The notes: generated from the letters alone by a model not told the origin. DNA of 58,260 bases from a virus (IMGVR_UViG_3300042344_000667:1-58260); one strand, 5' to 3'. Shown: positions 41,930 to 50,625, numbered from the stretch's first letter. Numbers and translations are program-made.

Positions 41930-42294
41930 CGGCGTAAACGATTAGAAAAATCGAACGTGTAACCCTTGCTTTCGGGTTCGCGATAAGTTTTGCCTTTGCA
42001 AATATCGCAGATGCAAGTTTCGCTTACATCAAATGACCTTGCGAGTGAAAGCAGCGTTTCACCCATGCTTCGTCTGCGCTTAATCTCCTCGATCTGCGCA
42101 TCAGACATCCATTCCTTCTTGCGGCCACGCTTAATTGGATCCTGCTCCAATGGTGGGCGGCGGCGAATTCGCCTAATCACACTGGTAAGCGCAGGATGTA
42201 CATTTACGATTCGCGAAATCGAATCGTAGTCGTAACCTTGACTGCGAAGATCCCAGATACGATCTTCCTTGACAATTGAAATACGTTGCTTCAT
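41926..42294 (-). CDS. Double helix-turn-helix protein
   Basis: A 122-residue basic protein. WDLRSQGYDYDSISRIVNVH and IEEIKRRRSMGETLLSLARS / FDVSETCICDIC form two HTH units separated by a basic RRIRRRPPLEQDPIKRGRKK linker, as in phage regulators or homing-nuclease DNA-binding regions. It overlaps the exonuclease by 4 bases. Confidence 0.75.
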   Translation of the reverse strand: MKQRISIVKEDRIWDLRSQGYDYDSISRIVNVHPALTSVIRRIRRRPPLEQDPIKRGRKKEWMSDAQIEEIKRRRSMGETLLSLARSFDVSETCICDICKGKTYREPESKGYTFDFSNRLRR

Positions 42295-42437
42295 GGATTA
42301 AGCAGCACTGCCTGCCTATAAAAACGTGCAAGGTTCGAATTCATCAGCTTGTGCCTAGCCTCAACGGCGGTCACCGCTCTGATTACCTCGTAAAGATTCA
42401 GCGTCGGAAAAGCAAACACAAAGCGTCGCTCAGTCAT
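42291..42437 (-). CDS. Small hypothetical protein (48 aa)
   Basis: MTERRFVFAFPTLNLYEVIR then AVTAVEARHKLMNSNLARFY. The segment ALEARxKL is reminiscent of phage/cyanobacterial small proteins with a one-helix repeat. ATG 42437 overlaps the TEHP copy-2 end exactly as at 40411. Confidence 0.6.
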   Translation of the reverse strand: MTERRFVFAFPTLNLYEVIRAVTAVEARHKLMNSNLARFYRQAVLLNP

Positions 42438-42768
42438 CGAGTTGCTGCAGTGCTCGGCGGATGGTGTCACATACGAGGTTGCCACCGTGAGTCATTCGGA
42501 ATACGGTTGCAATTCCATCCAACTGCTCTAGCGCCTGCTCCTTCAGGCTCGGCGGTTTGGGACGGCGGGCGGCGCGGAGTTTGTCAGCGCGTATTTCGTC
42601 CCAGCCTTCTTTCAGCCACTCACAGCACGCCTCCAGCTCCTGGTCTGCGCCCCATTGGGCGGCCTGGGTGGCTACATCAGTTACCCACTGGTCAACAGGC
42701 ATCGCCTTGGCGCCAAGAAACCACTGCCGCACCAGCTCCGGCGGTGGGGTGATGGGATGCTCAGTCAT
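42430..42768 (-). CDS. TEHPxxPPPEL family protein, copy 2
   Basis: A 112-residue paralogue of the protein at 40404: MTEHPITPPPELVRQWFLGA, WGADQELEACCEWLKEGW, DKLRAARRPKPPSLKEQALE and DTIRRALQQLDD. The copies share block order and the ending that overlaps the next ATG. Function unknown. Confidence 0.75.
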   Translation of the reverse strand: MTEHPITPPPELVRQWFLGAKAMPVDQWVTDVATQAAQWGADQELEACCEWLKEGWDEIRADKLRAARRPKPPSLKEQALEQLDGIATVFRMTHGGNLVCDTIRRALQQLDD

Positions 42769-42898
42769 GCCGCACCACCTGCTGCGTGCCGGAGTGGGTG
42801 GGGCTGTGGTGTGCGCCAGCCTCAATGCCAAGCATTGCAAACGCCCACGCTGCAATCAATGCAGCGCAGATGTCCCCAAGTCGATGTGGTGTCATCAT
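42761..42898 (-). CDS. Small membrane protein (45 aa)
   Basis: Two ATG codons overlap the previous TGA. MMTPHRLGDICAALIAAWAF then AMLGIEAGAHHSPTHSGTQ has one short hydrophobic helix and a His/Thr-rich tail. Overlaps the next start by 8 bases. Function unknown. Confidence 0.5.
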   Translation of the reverse strand: MMTPHRLGDICAALIAAWAFAMLGIEAGAHHSPTHSGTQQVVRHD

Positions 42899-43125
42899 CA
42901 ATCCTCCGCAAGCCGAACCAGTGTGTGCCCTGCCAGCATGCCGCGCACCTTAATCAATGCATGCGAATAATCACGCGCCTCAAAGCGCACCGTCTTGACT
43001 AGCTGCGTCGACCGGCTTCGAACAGTCGCAACAAAAGGGCGCTCCTCCCTCAAGCCACGCAATGCCTCTGCGCGGCCAGGCGACTCCGGCACCCCAGCAC
43101 GTTCCAAAATCTCAGTCCAATCCAT
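42898..43125 (-). CDS. Hypothetical protein (75 aa), heptad-led
   Basis: MDWTEILERAGVPESPGRAE then ALRGLREERPFVATVRSRS and FEARDYSHALIKVRGMLAG. Compact and charged. It is the first gene of the leftward operon to 38892 and has a heptad leader instead of a Shine-Dalgarno site. Family unknown. Confidence 0.65.
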   Translation of the reverse strand: MDWTEILERAGVPESPGRAEALRGLREERPFVATVRSRSTQLVKTVRFEARDYSHALIKVRGMLAGHTLVRLAED

Positions 43126-43127
43126 AA

Positions 43128-43141
43128 GCGGTAACCCTTAG
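43128..43141 (-). promoter_or_regulatory. Heptad leader repeat before ATG 43125
   Basis: On the minus strand the units CTAAGGG and TTACCGC are followed by TT and ATG. The last unit and its two-base gap match the plus-strand leader at 51735-51748. Confidence 0.5.
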
Positions 43142-43231
43142 GGCTCGCCCACCCTACCCCAAATCTGGCTTAAGCGCAATGTCTTGCATAATCCAGGTCG
43201 GCAATAGGTGGTGTCCGCTGCCAGGTCAGCC

Positions 43232-43432
43232 ATGCATCATCCTTCCGTTTGCGATGCCCGCAACAAACTCAACGACTGGATCGCCCACCACCTTCCCATC
43301 CTCTGCAGCGAAGCTGCCAGCGCCGAAGAAGCTGACATGGTGAGCAGCCTTGGTCGCCTAGCTCTCTGGACTCGCATTCAACTCAGCGCCATCGAAGAGC
43401 GACGAACCCAAGACTTCGAATCACAGATGTAA
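43232..43432 (+). CDS. Hypothetical protein (66 aa)
   Basis: MHHPSVCDARNKLNDWIAHH then ICSEAASA-like sequence and SLGRLALWTRIQLSAIEERR. Helical. ATG 43232 is preferred; a GTG at 43208 would add 8 residues. GGCAATAGGTGG lies upstream and recurs before the gene at 44065. Function unknown. Confidence 0.55.
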   Translation: MHHPSVCDARNKLNDWIAHHLPILCSEAASAEEADMVSSLGRLALWTRIQLSAIEERRTQDFESQM

Positions 43433-43452
43433 AGGTTTTGTCGCATTAGATG

Positions 43453-43485
43453 GCCCAGATGTGCTGCAGCAGCAGGGATCTGGGC
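43453..43485. terminator. Possible bidirectional terminator
   Basis: GCCCAGAT and ATCTGGGC form an 8-bp stem with a 17-base loop between two convergent genes. No T tract is present on either side, so confidence is low. Confidence 0.35.
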
Positions 43486-43486
43486 T

Positions 43487-43843
43487 CTATCCTTCGGACC
43501 CTAGCACCCGCTGGGCATCCTCCACACTTCGCACGACAGCAGCCACACCACCCGCCTCCAGCACCACACGCCGCCAGTTCTCCTGCTCTGGCCTCACCCT
43601 TCCCGTAGCCGTCTTCACCTCCAAACTCACGAACTGCGCCACCTTCTGTCCCACCATCTCCGGTGTCACCGTCACTGTCCGCCAGCCCAGCAGATCAGCA
43701 GCGCCAGCTCCGCCGACACCAAACTCAACCCACCGCCCAGTTCTCGGATCTGGCAACTTACCCACATTGTTCCGAAACATTCGCACCCATGGCAGCTTCC
43801 CCAGCGCCAACCTGATCCGTTGCTGTATCGCCGTTTCGCTCAT
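43487..43843 (-). CDS. VRR-NUC domain nuclease
   Basis: A 118-residue protein: MSETAIQQRIRLALGKLPWV, RMFRNNVGKLP, then VEFGVGGAGAADLLGWRTV and FVSLEVKTATGRVRPEQENW. These match the Glu, G-D and ExK active-site pattern of stand-alone VRR-NUC nucleases, often cutting branched DNA. A Holliday-junction or replication-fork role is plausible. Confidence 0.88.
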   Translation of the reverse strand: MSETAIQQRIRLALGKLPWVRMFRNNVGKLPDPRTGRWVEFGVGGAGAADLLGWRTVTVTPEMVGQKVAQFVSLEVKTATGRVRPEQENWRRVVLEAGGVAAVVRSVEDAQRVLGSEG

Positions 43844-43859
43844 GTCTGCTAAATTTGCG

Positions 43860-43885
43860 GCCTAGAACCTTTCTGAGGTCTAGGC
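43860..43885. other. Hairpin in divergent intergenic region
   Basis: GCCTAG and CTAGGC, then ACCT and AGGT, form a ten-pair stem with one bulged A and loop TTCTG. It is the first element of a 220-bp structured, gene-free interval (43844-44064), which also has GGCCGGCT and AGCCGGCC inverted arms about 110 bases apart. Confidence 0.5.
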
Positions 43886-44064
43886 GATACCGTAGAGGCC
43901 GGCTGCGGGCAATAGGTGGACACCGCGTGAGGACCCACTACCGGCCACCCTCTTACAGTGACCACGTTCCCGCTCTGCTTTCGCATCGGGCAGTAGCCGG
44001 CCCCGGGTTCACTGGGGCTTGGCACTGTCTATCTCGCTACCGTAAGGCAAGTCGCGGGCGGTGC

Positions 44065-44250
44065 ATGCAGGCACACCTGGTTGAAATCAACGCCAAAGTC
44101 ATCATCCGCAGCGACATCCCAGCCGATGAGCTGCCCGCAAATATTTATTCGCAGCTTTCAGAATTTATTCACAACGACGACGACATCATCGATTTAGACA
44201 TAGGTGTATTCGTCCTTCCGCGCTGGGACGATGCGCCTGCCCCGCAGTAA
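44065..44250 (+). CDS. Hypothetical protein (61 aa)
   Basis: MQAHLVEINAKVIIRSDIPA then IYSQLSEFIHNDDDIIDLD and FVLPRWDDAPAPQ. Acidic. It overlaps the following HNH gene by 20 bases, suggesting co-expression. Upstream region is long and structured. No family recognised. Confidence 0.6.
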   Translation: MQAHLVEINAKVIIRSDIPADELPANIYSQLSEFIHNDDDIIDLDIGVFVLPRWDDAPAPQ

Positions 44251-44527
44251 ACGCGATCAAATTCACCTCGCGTGGAATTATGAATGCGCTTACTGCGCTG
44301 AACCCCTCGGACGTTCCGGTACCCTTGATCACGTCATCCCAAAAGCCCTCGGTGGCTCAGCAGAACTTCACAACACAATTTCCTGCTGTCTCGCTTGCAA
44401 TAGCTCCAAGGGCCATCGCGATTGGATCACTTGGTATCGCACTCAGCACTTCTGGTCTGATACCCGTGAATGGGCAATCGTTCTGTGGCTAGGGCAGAAG
44501 CAACCACGCCATCCACAACAACGCTGA
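44231..44527 (+). CDS. HNH endonuclease, paralogue of 32506
   Basis: A 98-residue protein: MRLPRSKRDQIHLAWNYECA, CAYCAEPLG, LDHVIPKALGG and CCLACNSSKGH, with DWITWYRTQHFWSDTREW after the motif. The order and the Trp-rich C-terminus match the HNH protein at 32506. Start ATG 44231 lies inside the previous gene. Confidence 0.85.
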   Translation: MRLPRSKRDQIHLAWNYECAYCAEPLGRSGTLDHVIPKALGGSAELHNTISCCLACNSSKGHRDWITWYRTQHFWSDTREWAIVLWLGQKQPRHPQQR

Positions 44528-44555
44528 ACACACGCCCACATACGCAGCGCACAGC

Positions 44556-44726
44556 TCAAGAATTAGCTTCAAGCTCATGGATCAACACCTTGAGTTCACC
44601 CACATATTCACGCAACTTCGCGGCTAGGTGCATGTGCCTAACATCACCTGTTTCGAAATACGCACAGTTATGACGGTCGACAGCCTGTAGCGCTTCCTTG
44701 ATCAGTGCATTCCATGGCGCTCTCAC
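44556..44726 (-). CDS. Small helical protein (56 aa)
   Basis: GTG 44726 overlaps the helicase stop (GGTGAG). The product (APWNALIKEALQAVDRHNCA, HMHLAAKLREYVGELKVLIH) is helical. Last gene of the helicase operon. Function unknown. Confidence 0.55.
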   Translation of the reverse strand: MRAPWNALIKEALQAVDRHNCAYFETGDVRHMHLAAKLREYVGELKVLIHELEANS

Positions 44727-46126
44727 CGGAGTATTCCACTCGCGGCGGCTCGCTTCGCTTCCCGTGCAGCCATCACGCGACGCGCCCATCCTGGTTTATA
44801 TCCCCTATCGCGGGCGATCGTTTCCAATTCTGACAAAGTTCGAGCCTGCGCCTGCTCTTTTTGCTTACTCTTAACCTCCGCTCTCTCCATCGCGGCCGCC
44901 TCTCGCATCGTAAATTCCACCAGCTCGCCATCAACCTGCTGCGGACCATTCCGCTGAATCGTCGTGTAAATATGTCCGCACATCGGACACACTGGCGCTG
45001 GCTCATGCACGCCAAAACACATCGGGCACTGCTTCACCGCAGGCGCATCTGATTTCTTCTTTTTCTTCCTTCCTTCCAAGCTCCACTCGCGCTGGATATC
45101 AGGCATCCCGTGCTCAAATACGCATCCCGCATGATCGAGCACCGTGCAATGCTGCTTCCCATCAGCAAGCCTGAGACCGCGACCAATAGCCTGCAAATAA
45201 AACGTCAAGCTCTTCGTTGGACGCAGCAAAATAATGCACTCGATCCCAGGTACATCAACGCCCGCTACCCATAGCTGGGCGTTGCACACCACATCCAGCC
45301 TTCCCGCACGCAATCCTTCTAATGCCTGCTTGCGCTCATCCTTCGTCGACTTGCCCGACACCGAAACTGCTCGATATCCCGCCGCTTTGAATTGATCCGC
45401 AACATGCTCTGCATGGCTAATGCTTACGCAAAACGCTACAGCCGGTCTACCACTGCACATCTTTCGATAATGCTGCACAGCATCACCCGTAATCGAAGCC
45501 TTGTCAACGGCCTCCTGCAGTTGCTCCAGCGCATAATCCCCGGCCCTGGTTCGGATGCCGCTTAGCTCTGGTTTGCTGGGAGCAAAATATTTAATCGGCG
45601 ACAGCATGCCATCATCAATAAGAGCAGCAGTGCTACAGGTCGGGATGATGCGGTCAAACATCTCCCCCAAGCCGCGACCATCAAGCCTGCATGGCGTACC
45701 GGTCAGGCCAAGTATTGGCGGATTGCCGGCAGCAGCCAATACCTGCTTATAGGTGTTCGCAACCGCAAGGTGACACTCATCGATAATGATCAACCCAGGC
45801 TTAATCGAAAACGATCGTCGCATCGCCGTCTGCACCGAAACCACCTGCACATCGCGGTACATATTGGTTGGCTTGCCAGCCATAATGAAGCCATGGGGTA
45901 TCTCAGCAGCGCGCAATCGAGCTGAGGTGTCATCCAAAATCTCGCGCAAATGCGCCAAAAACCACACGCGATTACCCTTCGCAATCGCAGATTTAATAAT
46001 CTCAGCGGCCGTAAAAGTCTTCCCTGCCCCAGTTGGAGCACACAAAATAGGCGCGCGGCAGCCTTCGGCATAAGCTGCGCGCACGTCTTGGATCGCTTTG
46101 ATTTGATGGGGGCGGAGTGCGCTCAT
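44723..46126 (-). CDS. SF2 DNA helicase with zinc ribbon
   Basis: A 467-residue helicase: PTGAGKTF near residues 31-38 (Walker A), IIIDECH (motif II), LTGTPCRLDGRG (motif III) and QAIGRGLRLADGK (motif VI). After the RecA-like domains, CPMCFG and CPMCGH form a zinc ribbon, followed by a basic coiled coil. Similar proteins unwind DNA in phage replication or recombination. ATG overlaps the upstream stop (ATGA). Confidence 0.88.
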   Translation of the reverse strand: MSALRPHQIKAIQDVRAAYAEGCRAPILCAPTGAGKTFTAAEIIKSAIAKGNRVWFLAHLREILDDTSARLRAAEIPHGFIMAGKPTNMYRDVQVVSVQTAMRRSFSIKPGLIIIDECHLAVANTYKQVLAAAGNPPILGLTGTPCRLDGRGLGEMFDRIIPTCSTAALIDDGMLSPIKYFAPSKPELSGIRTRAGDYALEQLQEAVDKASITGDAVQHYRKMCSGRPAVAFCVSISHAEHVADQFKAAGYRAVSVSGKSTKDERKQALEGLRAGRLDVVCNAQLWVAGVDVPGIECIILLRPTKSLTFYLQAIGRGLRLADGKQHCTVLDHAGCVFEHGMPDIQREWSLEGRKKKKKSDAPAVKQCPMCFGVHEPAPVCPMCGHIYTTIQRNGPQQVDGELVEFTMREAAAMERAEVKSKQKEQAQARTLSELETIARDRGYKPGWARRVMAAREAKRAAASGILR

Positions 46127-47532
46127 GAGCAATCAAAATGAACAGACTTACTGGCGCGTGTAGCAGCCACATAAAGCAATGAATTCCGATAATCAGACGT
46201 GCAACGATTTACATCACCGTCGACAAAAACATGCTTAAAAGTGCTGCCTTGAGACTTGTGGACTGTCATTACGCTTGCCGAATAAATAATAGGGAAATAT
46301 TTATCGTATTCGCGAACCGCAGCCCAAAATAAGTCGCATAGCGGAACCTTGTATTTCTTTAGATCGCCAATTTTTCGCTTAAATGCGCGGCGCTGCTTGC
46401 GCACGGTCTCATCGTCAAGCAGGGGGCAATATGCAGTAAAAATCATATAACTTTTTCTCAATATTAAGCGTTGAAATTTTCCTTCAAGTCTTACAGAAAG
46501 CTCTCTAGGTTGCCCGGAAGGGGTCCGATATTGCAATGGCCTTCCAAAAGTAAAATCAAGATCTACCAGATCAACCCTTTCAACTACTGCCTCCGTCTGA
46601 GAATAAATAACCTGCGATGGAACTCCGGGCTCCGCAGGTGGCAATTCAGTATATTTTGGAAAAGCAATGGTTTCTCCTGGTATCCAGCAGCTCAACGCCT
46701 TGTTACCGTGTAAATCAAGCCGAAGAGCTTTGGTCAAAAACTTGCATTCAGTATTGGTATGCGTTACAGCCCTAGCATCTAAACCGTAACTACGACAAAA
46801 CTCAAAAAAAGATCTCATCCATTCGAACTTATACCGGTAAACGTGAATTGATGACTCTTTGTCTACAATGCCGCGTGCGGGAAAAGTATGAAAATTGAAA
46901 AAATCATTGCGGATGGAAGTTGCGTAATCAAGGACTGGGCCGGAATGCCTGAGGACTTTTGTTAAGGAAAAGTTTTTCCTGTTTCTATCAAATTGATGGC
47001 ACATATTTTTACTATAAACAAAGCCCGTCTCATCTCCATCCTCATCGTGTACCGTTGATTCAACAGGTGGGAGCTGATATGGGTCTCCAGAAAAAAGTAA
47101 GCCAGCCTCGCACTCGTCAGCGATAAGTTGAATTGAATTTGCGGCTTCCTGGCTGACCATTGAAGACTCATCGACAACCACCAAAGCAAGCCTCTTCTGC
47201 TTCCACTGCTTGGCCAATTCCTTTGCCCTCTCAACGCTTGGTTTCTCAAATACGGTTTGATCTTCATGTTTTCTCCCTTTCTGCCCGATAAAAGATGCGA
47301 CAGTTAAAACCTTAAAGTTTCGCATTTTTTCCCTTAGCACGCTTCCAGCTTTATGAGTTGGGGTCAAAAAGACAGTCAACTGAGGATTTAGCCTCTTGGA
47401 CGCAAGCTGAAGGGTTGTCGTCTTGCCGGTGCCAGCGGCGCCATGAAACGACGCGCACAAGCCGACCTGTTGGAGGCCGTAAATGCCTCGGATCGCCCCG
47501 AGCTGGTCTTCTGTCGGTTTTGGTTGGGGCAT
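46123..47532 (-). CDS. SF1 helicase, RecD/Dda-like
   Basis: A 469-residue helicase: HGAAGTGKTTT (motif I, residues about 30-40), VVVDESSMV (II), GDPYQLPPV (III), VMTVHKSQGSTF (V) and LLYVAATRAS (VI). The motif set is that of Dda/RecD2-type 5'-3' helicases. It is the promoter-proximal gene of the leftward pair and diverges from the ribbon-helix-helix/primase operon. Confidence 0.9.
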   Translation of the reverse strand: MPQPKPTEDQLGAIRGIYGLQQVGLCASFHGAAGTGKTTTLQLASKRLNPQLTVFLTPTHKAGSVLREKMRNFKVLTVASFIGQKGRKHEDQTVFEKPSVERAKELAKQWKQKRLALVVVDESSMVSQEAANSIQLIADECEAGLLFSGDPYQLPPVESTVHDEDGDETGFVYSKNMCHQFDRNRKNFSLTKVLRHSGPVLDYATSIRNDFFNFHTFPARGIVDKESSIHVYRYKFEWMRSFFEFCRSYGLDARAVTHTNTECKFLTKALRLDLHGNKALSCWIPGETIAFPKYTELPPAEPGVPSQVIYSQTEAVVERVDLVDLDFTFGRPLQYRTPSGQPRELSVRLEGKFQRLILRKSYMIFTAYCPLLDDETVRKQRRAFKRKIGDLKKYKVPLCDLFWAAVREYDKYFPIIYSASVMTVHKSQGSTFKHVFVDGDVNRCTSDYRNSLLYVAATRASKSVHFDCS

Positions 47533-47594
47533 GGGGGTTGCCGTACTGCCTCACGGACTGTAGCATGGCAAAGCACTGGCGCAACTCCAGCACA

Positions 47595-47753
47595 ATGCCC
47601 CCAAAACAACCCCGCTCTGCCATTACTCTCGATATCCCGCCAGAGTTGCTGCACTTCTGCGACCAGCGCGCCAAACTGCTTTCCGTATCAAGATCGGCCT
47701 TCATCAGGCTTTTGATCGTCCAGGCCCGAGAGACCGCAGGCCAGCAATCGTAA
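47595..47753 (+). CDS. Ribbon-helix-helix protein (52 aa)
   Basis: MPPKQPRSAITLDIPPELLH then FCDQRAKLLSVSRSAFIRLL matches CopG/Arc-type ribbon-helix-helix regulators: a short strand and two helices. ATG 47595 is preferred; ATG 47565 would add 10 residues. Its end meets the primase start, so it may autoregulate the replication operon. Confidence 0.7.
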   Translation: MPPKQPRSAITLDIPPELLHFCDQRAKLLSVSRSAFIRLLIVQARETAGQQS

Positions 47754-50593
47754 TGAAAAACATAAAATCCAGTGACTGGGTGGCAGTAGCCGCTGCCCTT
47801 GGCGGACTTGATCGCCATCAGCTCAATGGCTCACCATCGAAGTGCCCTCTCTGCGGCACTGACGACTCCTTTATTTTTGATAGCGAAACCGGATACTGGC
47901 AATGCTCGGGTCCGCACCCCGACTTCGGTCGCTGTAGCGGTATTCGTCACGATGGCGGGCCTGATGTCCTTTCTAATTTTCTTGCTCGATTACTGAAAAC
48001 AACTCCTATTGAACAAGACCAAAACATTGAAGCCTTTATTGCTTCTATGAAGATTGACTTTGAGCAGTCAAGAGCATTTGTCAAAGCCCTGCAAAAACCG
48101 CCAACATCCATCAGACTTCGCGGTTTCTACGACAAAACAGACCCACGCAAATCAGAGGACAAAGGCGCCAAAGGAGCAGCTTCAAAGGAGTTGGTACAAG
48201 CATGGGTTGCTGACCGTCGCGGTGTTTACGTAGTAGTCAACGATGGAGGTGACAAAGACGCCGAAATCACCAATTGCCGCTCTTTCTTTTGCGAATGGGA
48301 CAATAAGCCTAAGGACTGGCAGGTAACTGCTTGGCAGGAACTTGAACTTCCAGAACCTACAATCCAGGTCGACACTGGCGGTAAATCAATCCACAACTAT
48401 TGGGTACTGGCAGAGTCAATCGCCCCAGATGCTTGGCGTGACATCCAAACACGTCTTCTTGAGTTTGCAGACGCCGATCGTTCGCTGAAGAACCCTTCTC
48501 GGGTGATGCGCCTACCAGGCACTCCACACCCCGCAACTGGAGAAGTGTGTCAAATAATCCACGCATCTGATAAAATTTACCTCGCAAGCGATATATCAAA
48601 ACTGCTACCTCTTACAGAGCAAATCAAACAACAAGAGGCGGCATCGAAATCTTCATACACCCCTCAAGATATATCTGAAATTAAAAAAGCTTTATCTTTT
48701 ATCGCGCCGCGCATCCCAGGCGGTGAAACCTATTTCTTTTATCGCAATCTTCTCTGGGGACTTGTCAAGGCAGTTGAAGAAGCTGGCAGCACCCTCGATG
48801 AAGCCGTCGCAATCATGGAGGCTCATTCACCTCAATGGAAGGGCATTCGTCAAATCGCAACATCAGGTGGTGACAAAATCAACCCCGGCACCTTCTGGTA
48901 TCACTGCATCCAAAACGGCTACAAACAACCCAAGCGTACCGTCGCACCTCCACCTCAAATAGCCCAGCAGGTCACTACCCCAACTTCAGATTTCCCCTTC
49001 CGCCTCCTTGGCTTTGATCGCACTACTTTTTACTATCTTCCAAAATCTTCTGCTCAAGTAATATCGATTACTGCCGCTCAACACAACAAAAACTACTTCT
49101 ACCTTCTCGCTGAATTGGAATGGTGGGCGCATGGTTTTTCGGCCGAAAACGGGCGCATAGACTGGGATTCTGCTCAAGATGCCATCATCAGCGCCTCCAT
49201 CGCTCAAGGCGTTTATGATCCATCCCGCATCCGTGGCCGTGGTGCATGGACCGATGCTGAACGTGTCATCTTTCACCTAGGCAATCGCTTAATCGTTGAT
49301 GGCAAATCGCATCCGATTACTAATCTCCCGGCCAGTTTTGAAAGCTATTACTTCTACGAACACGCCAAAGCAATCGACGGCCCCGGCTCTGAACCTTTAT
49401 CTGATAATGCCGCTCGCGAAATATCAAACATTGCTGAACGCTTCCGCTGGGAAACACCCGCATCCGCTCAGCTCCTTCTTGGCTGGATTGTTCTCGCACC
49501 TGCATGCGGCGCCCTTAACTGGCGTCCGCACATCTGGATCACAGGTGGCGCGGGCACTGGCAAGACCACCATCCTCAAGCAGTTCATGAAGCCACTCCTC
49601 GGCGGCATGTACGAAGGCGCTACCGGCGGCACCACTGAAGCTGGCTTGCGCGGTCAGCTCCGTTCAGACGCCATCCCTGTCGTTTTTGATGAGCTTGAGC
49701 AGAACGAACAGAAGGACAAGCAGATCGTTCAGAACATCCTTGCTCTCGCTCGCATCGCCTCATCTGAAGGCGGAAAGATCTATAAGGGCACCGCGACCGG
49801 CGGATCCAACACCTTTGAGATCCGCTCCATGTTCTGCGTCTCTTCCATCAACGTCGCTTTGGTGCAGCGGGCTGACCTGGATCGCTTTTGCGTTCTAGCC
49901 CTCCGTAAAGACGAAATGGAGCGCGACGACTGGACCTGCTTCGAGCAGGCCATCCTCGACACCTGTACTGAAGAGAACGGTCGCCGTTTAATCGCGCGCA
50001 CCCTTAAGCACATCCCATCCATTCGCAAGAACGCCAAGACCCTCGCCACTGCCCTCTCGCGGCGGTTTGGCCAGCGTTTTGGTGATCAATACGGAACGCT
50101 CCTTGCCGGCGCGTGGAGTCTGGAGCCAAACGGCGGGGGGGAGCTGTCGCTGGAACACGCGCTCCAATGGATTGATCAGATGGATTGGGAGTCGCGCGAG
50201 ATCGACGGCAACGACGCTGACGAGACCAAGTGCCTCAACCACATCCTTCAGCACCTGCTGCAGGTTGAGGGTGGCAAGCGCATGAGCGTGATCGAGCTAA
50301 TCGGACTCGCCAGGCGTGGTGTGATGTTTGCATTGCCTGGCCGCGATCAGCCGTCTGACGAGGTGGAGACGATCCTTGGTCGCTATGGCTTGCGCGTAAT
50401 GGATGGGGAACTAGCCATCGCAAATAACAGCACAAACCTGCAGGCAATCTTGCGCGAGACGCCGTGGGCTGGGACGGCCTATCGGCAGGCGCTAAGGAGG
50501 GTGCGAGGAGCGTCTGCAAGCGGCGCAGGAATTCGTTTTAAGGGCATGGGGGTGTCACGGGCGACCCTTGTGCCACTCGAGCGATTGGAATAG
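47753..50593 (+). CDS. Primase-helicase replication protein
   Basis: A 946-residue protein. Residues about 30-60 form a primase zinc finger (CPLCGTDDSFIFDSETGYW). About 155-300 is a RepB/archaeo-eukaryotic-type primase domain: VVVNDGGDKDAEITNCRSFF and TIQVDTGGKSIHNYW. About 560-790 is an SF3/D5-like helicase with GGAGTGKTT near 600 and VVFDELEQ near 645. Such proteins prime and unwind at phage or plasmid origins. The putative origin repeats lie immediately downstream. No DNA polymerase is found in the window. Confidence 0.85.
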   Translation: MKNIKSSDWVAVAAALGGLDRHQLNGSPSKCPLCGTDDSFIFDSETGYWQCSGPHPDFGRCSGIRHDGGPDVLSNFLARLLKTTPIEQDQNIEAFIASMKIDFEQSRAFVKALQKPPTSIRLRGFYDKTDPRKSEDKGAKGAASKELVQAWVADRRGVYVVVNDGGDKDAEITNCRSFFCEWDNKPKDWQVTAWQELELPEPTIQVDTGGKSIHNYWVLAESIAPDAWRDIQTRLLEFADADRSLKNPSRVMRLPGTPHPATGEVCQIIHASDKIYLASDISKLLPLTEQIKQQEAASKSSYTPQDISEIKKALSFIAPRIPGGETYFFYRNLLWGLVKAVEEAGSTLDEAVAIMEAHSPQWKGIRQIATSGGDKINPGTFWYHCIQNGYKQPKRTVAPPPQIAQQVTTPTSDFPFRLLGFDRTTFYYLPKSSAQVISITAAQHNKNYFYLLAELEWWAHGFSAENGRIDWDSAQDAIISASIAQGVYDPSRIRGRGAWTDAERVIFHLGNRLIVDGKSHPITNLPASFESYYFYEHAKAIDGPGSEPLSDNAAREISNIAERFRWETPASAQLLLGWIVLAPACGALNWRPHIWITGGAGTGKTTILKQFMKPLLGGMYEGATGGTTEAGLRGQLRSDAIPVVFDELEQNEQKDKQIVQNILALARIASSEGGKIYKGTATGGSNTFEIRSMFCVSSINVALVQRADLDRFCVLALRKDEMERDDWTCFEQAILDTCTEENGRRLIARTLKHIPSIRKNAKTLATALSRRFGQRFGDQYGTLLAGAWSLEPNGGGELSLEHALQWIDQMDWESREIDGNDADETKCLNHILQHLLQVEGGKRMSVIELIGLARRGVMFALPGRDQPSDEVETILGRYGLRVMDGELAIANNSTNLQAILRETPWAGTAYRQALRRVRGASASGAGIRFKGMGVSRATLVPLERLE

Positions 50594-50598
50594 GACTA

Positions 50599-50625
50599 GT
50601 CTCATGCGAGTCTCAAATGAGACAA
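50599..50625. promoter_or_regulatory. GTCTCA/TGAGAC operator-like repeats
   Basis: GTCTCA occurs at 50599 and 50610, and TGAGAC at 50618; the last two form GTCTCA-AA-TGAGAC. The same hexamers flank the start of the gene at 52872, suggesting a shared regulator site. Confidence 0.45.

Noticed and set aside
43970-44030. tRNA-like sequence around GGGTTCACTGGGG
   Set aside because: The T-loop-like bases are not matched by an acceptor stem or anticodon arm. No tRNA was recognised anywhere in the window.
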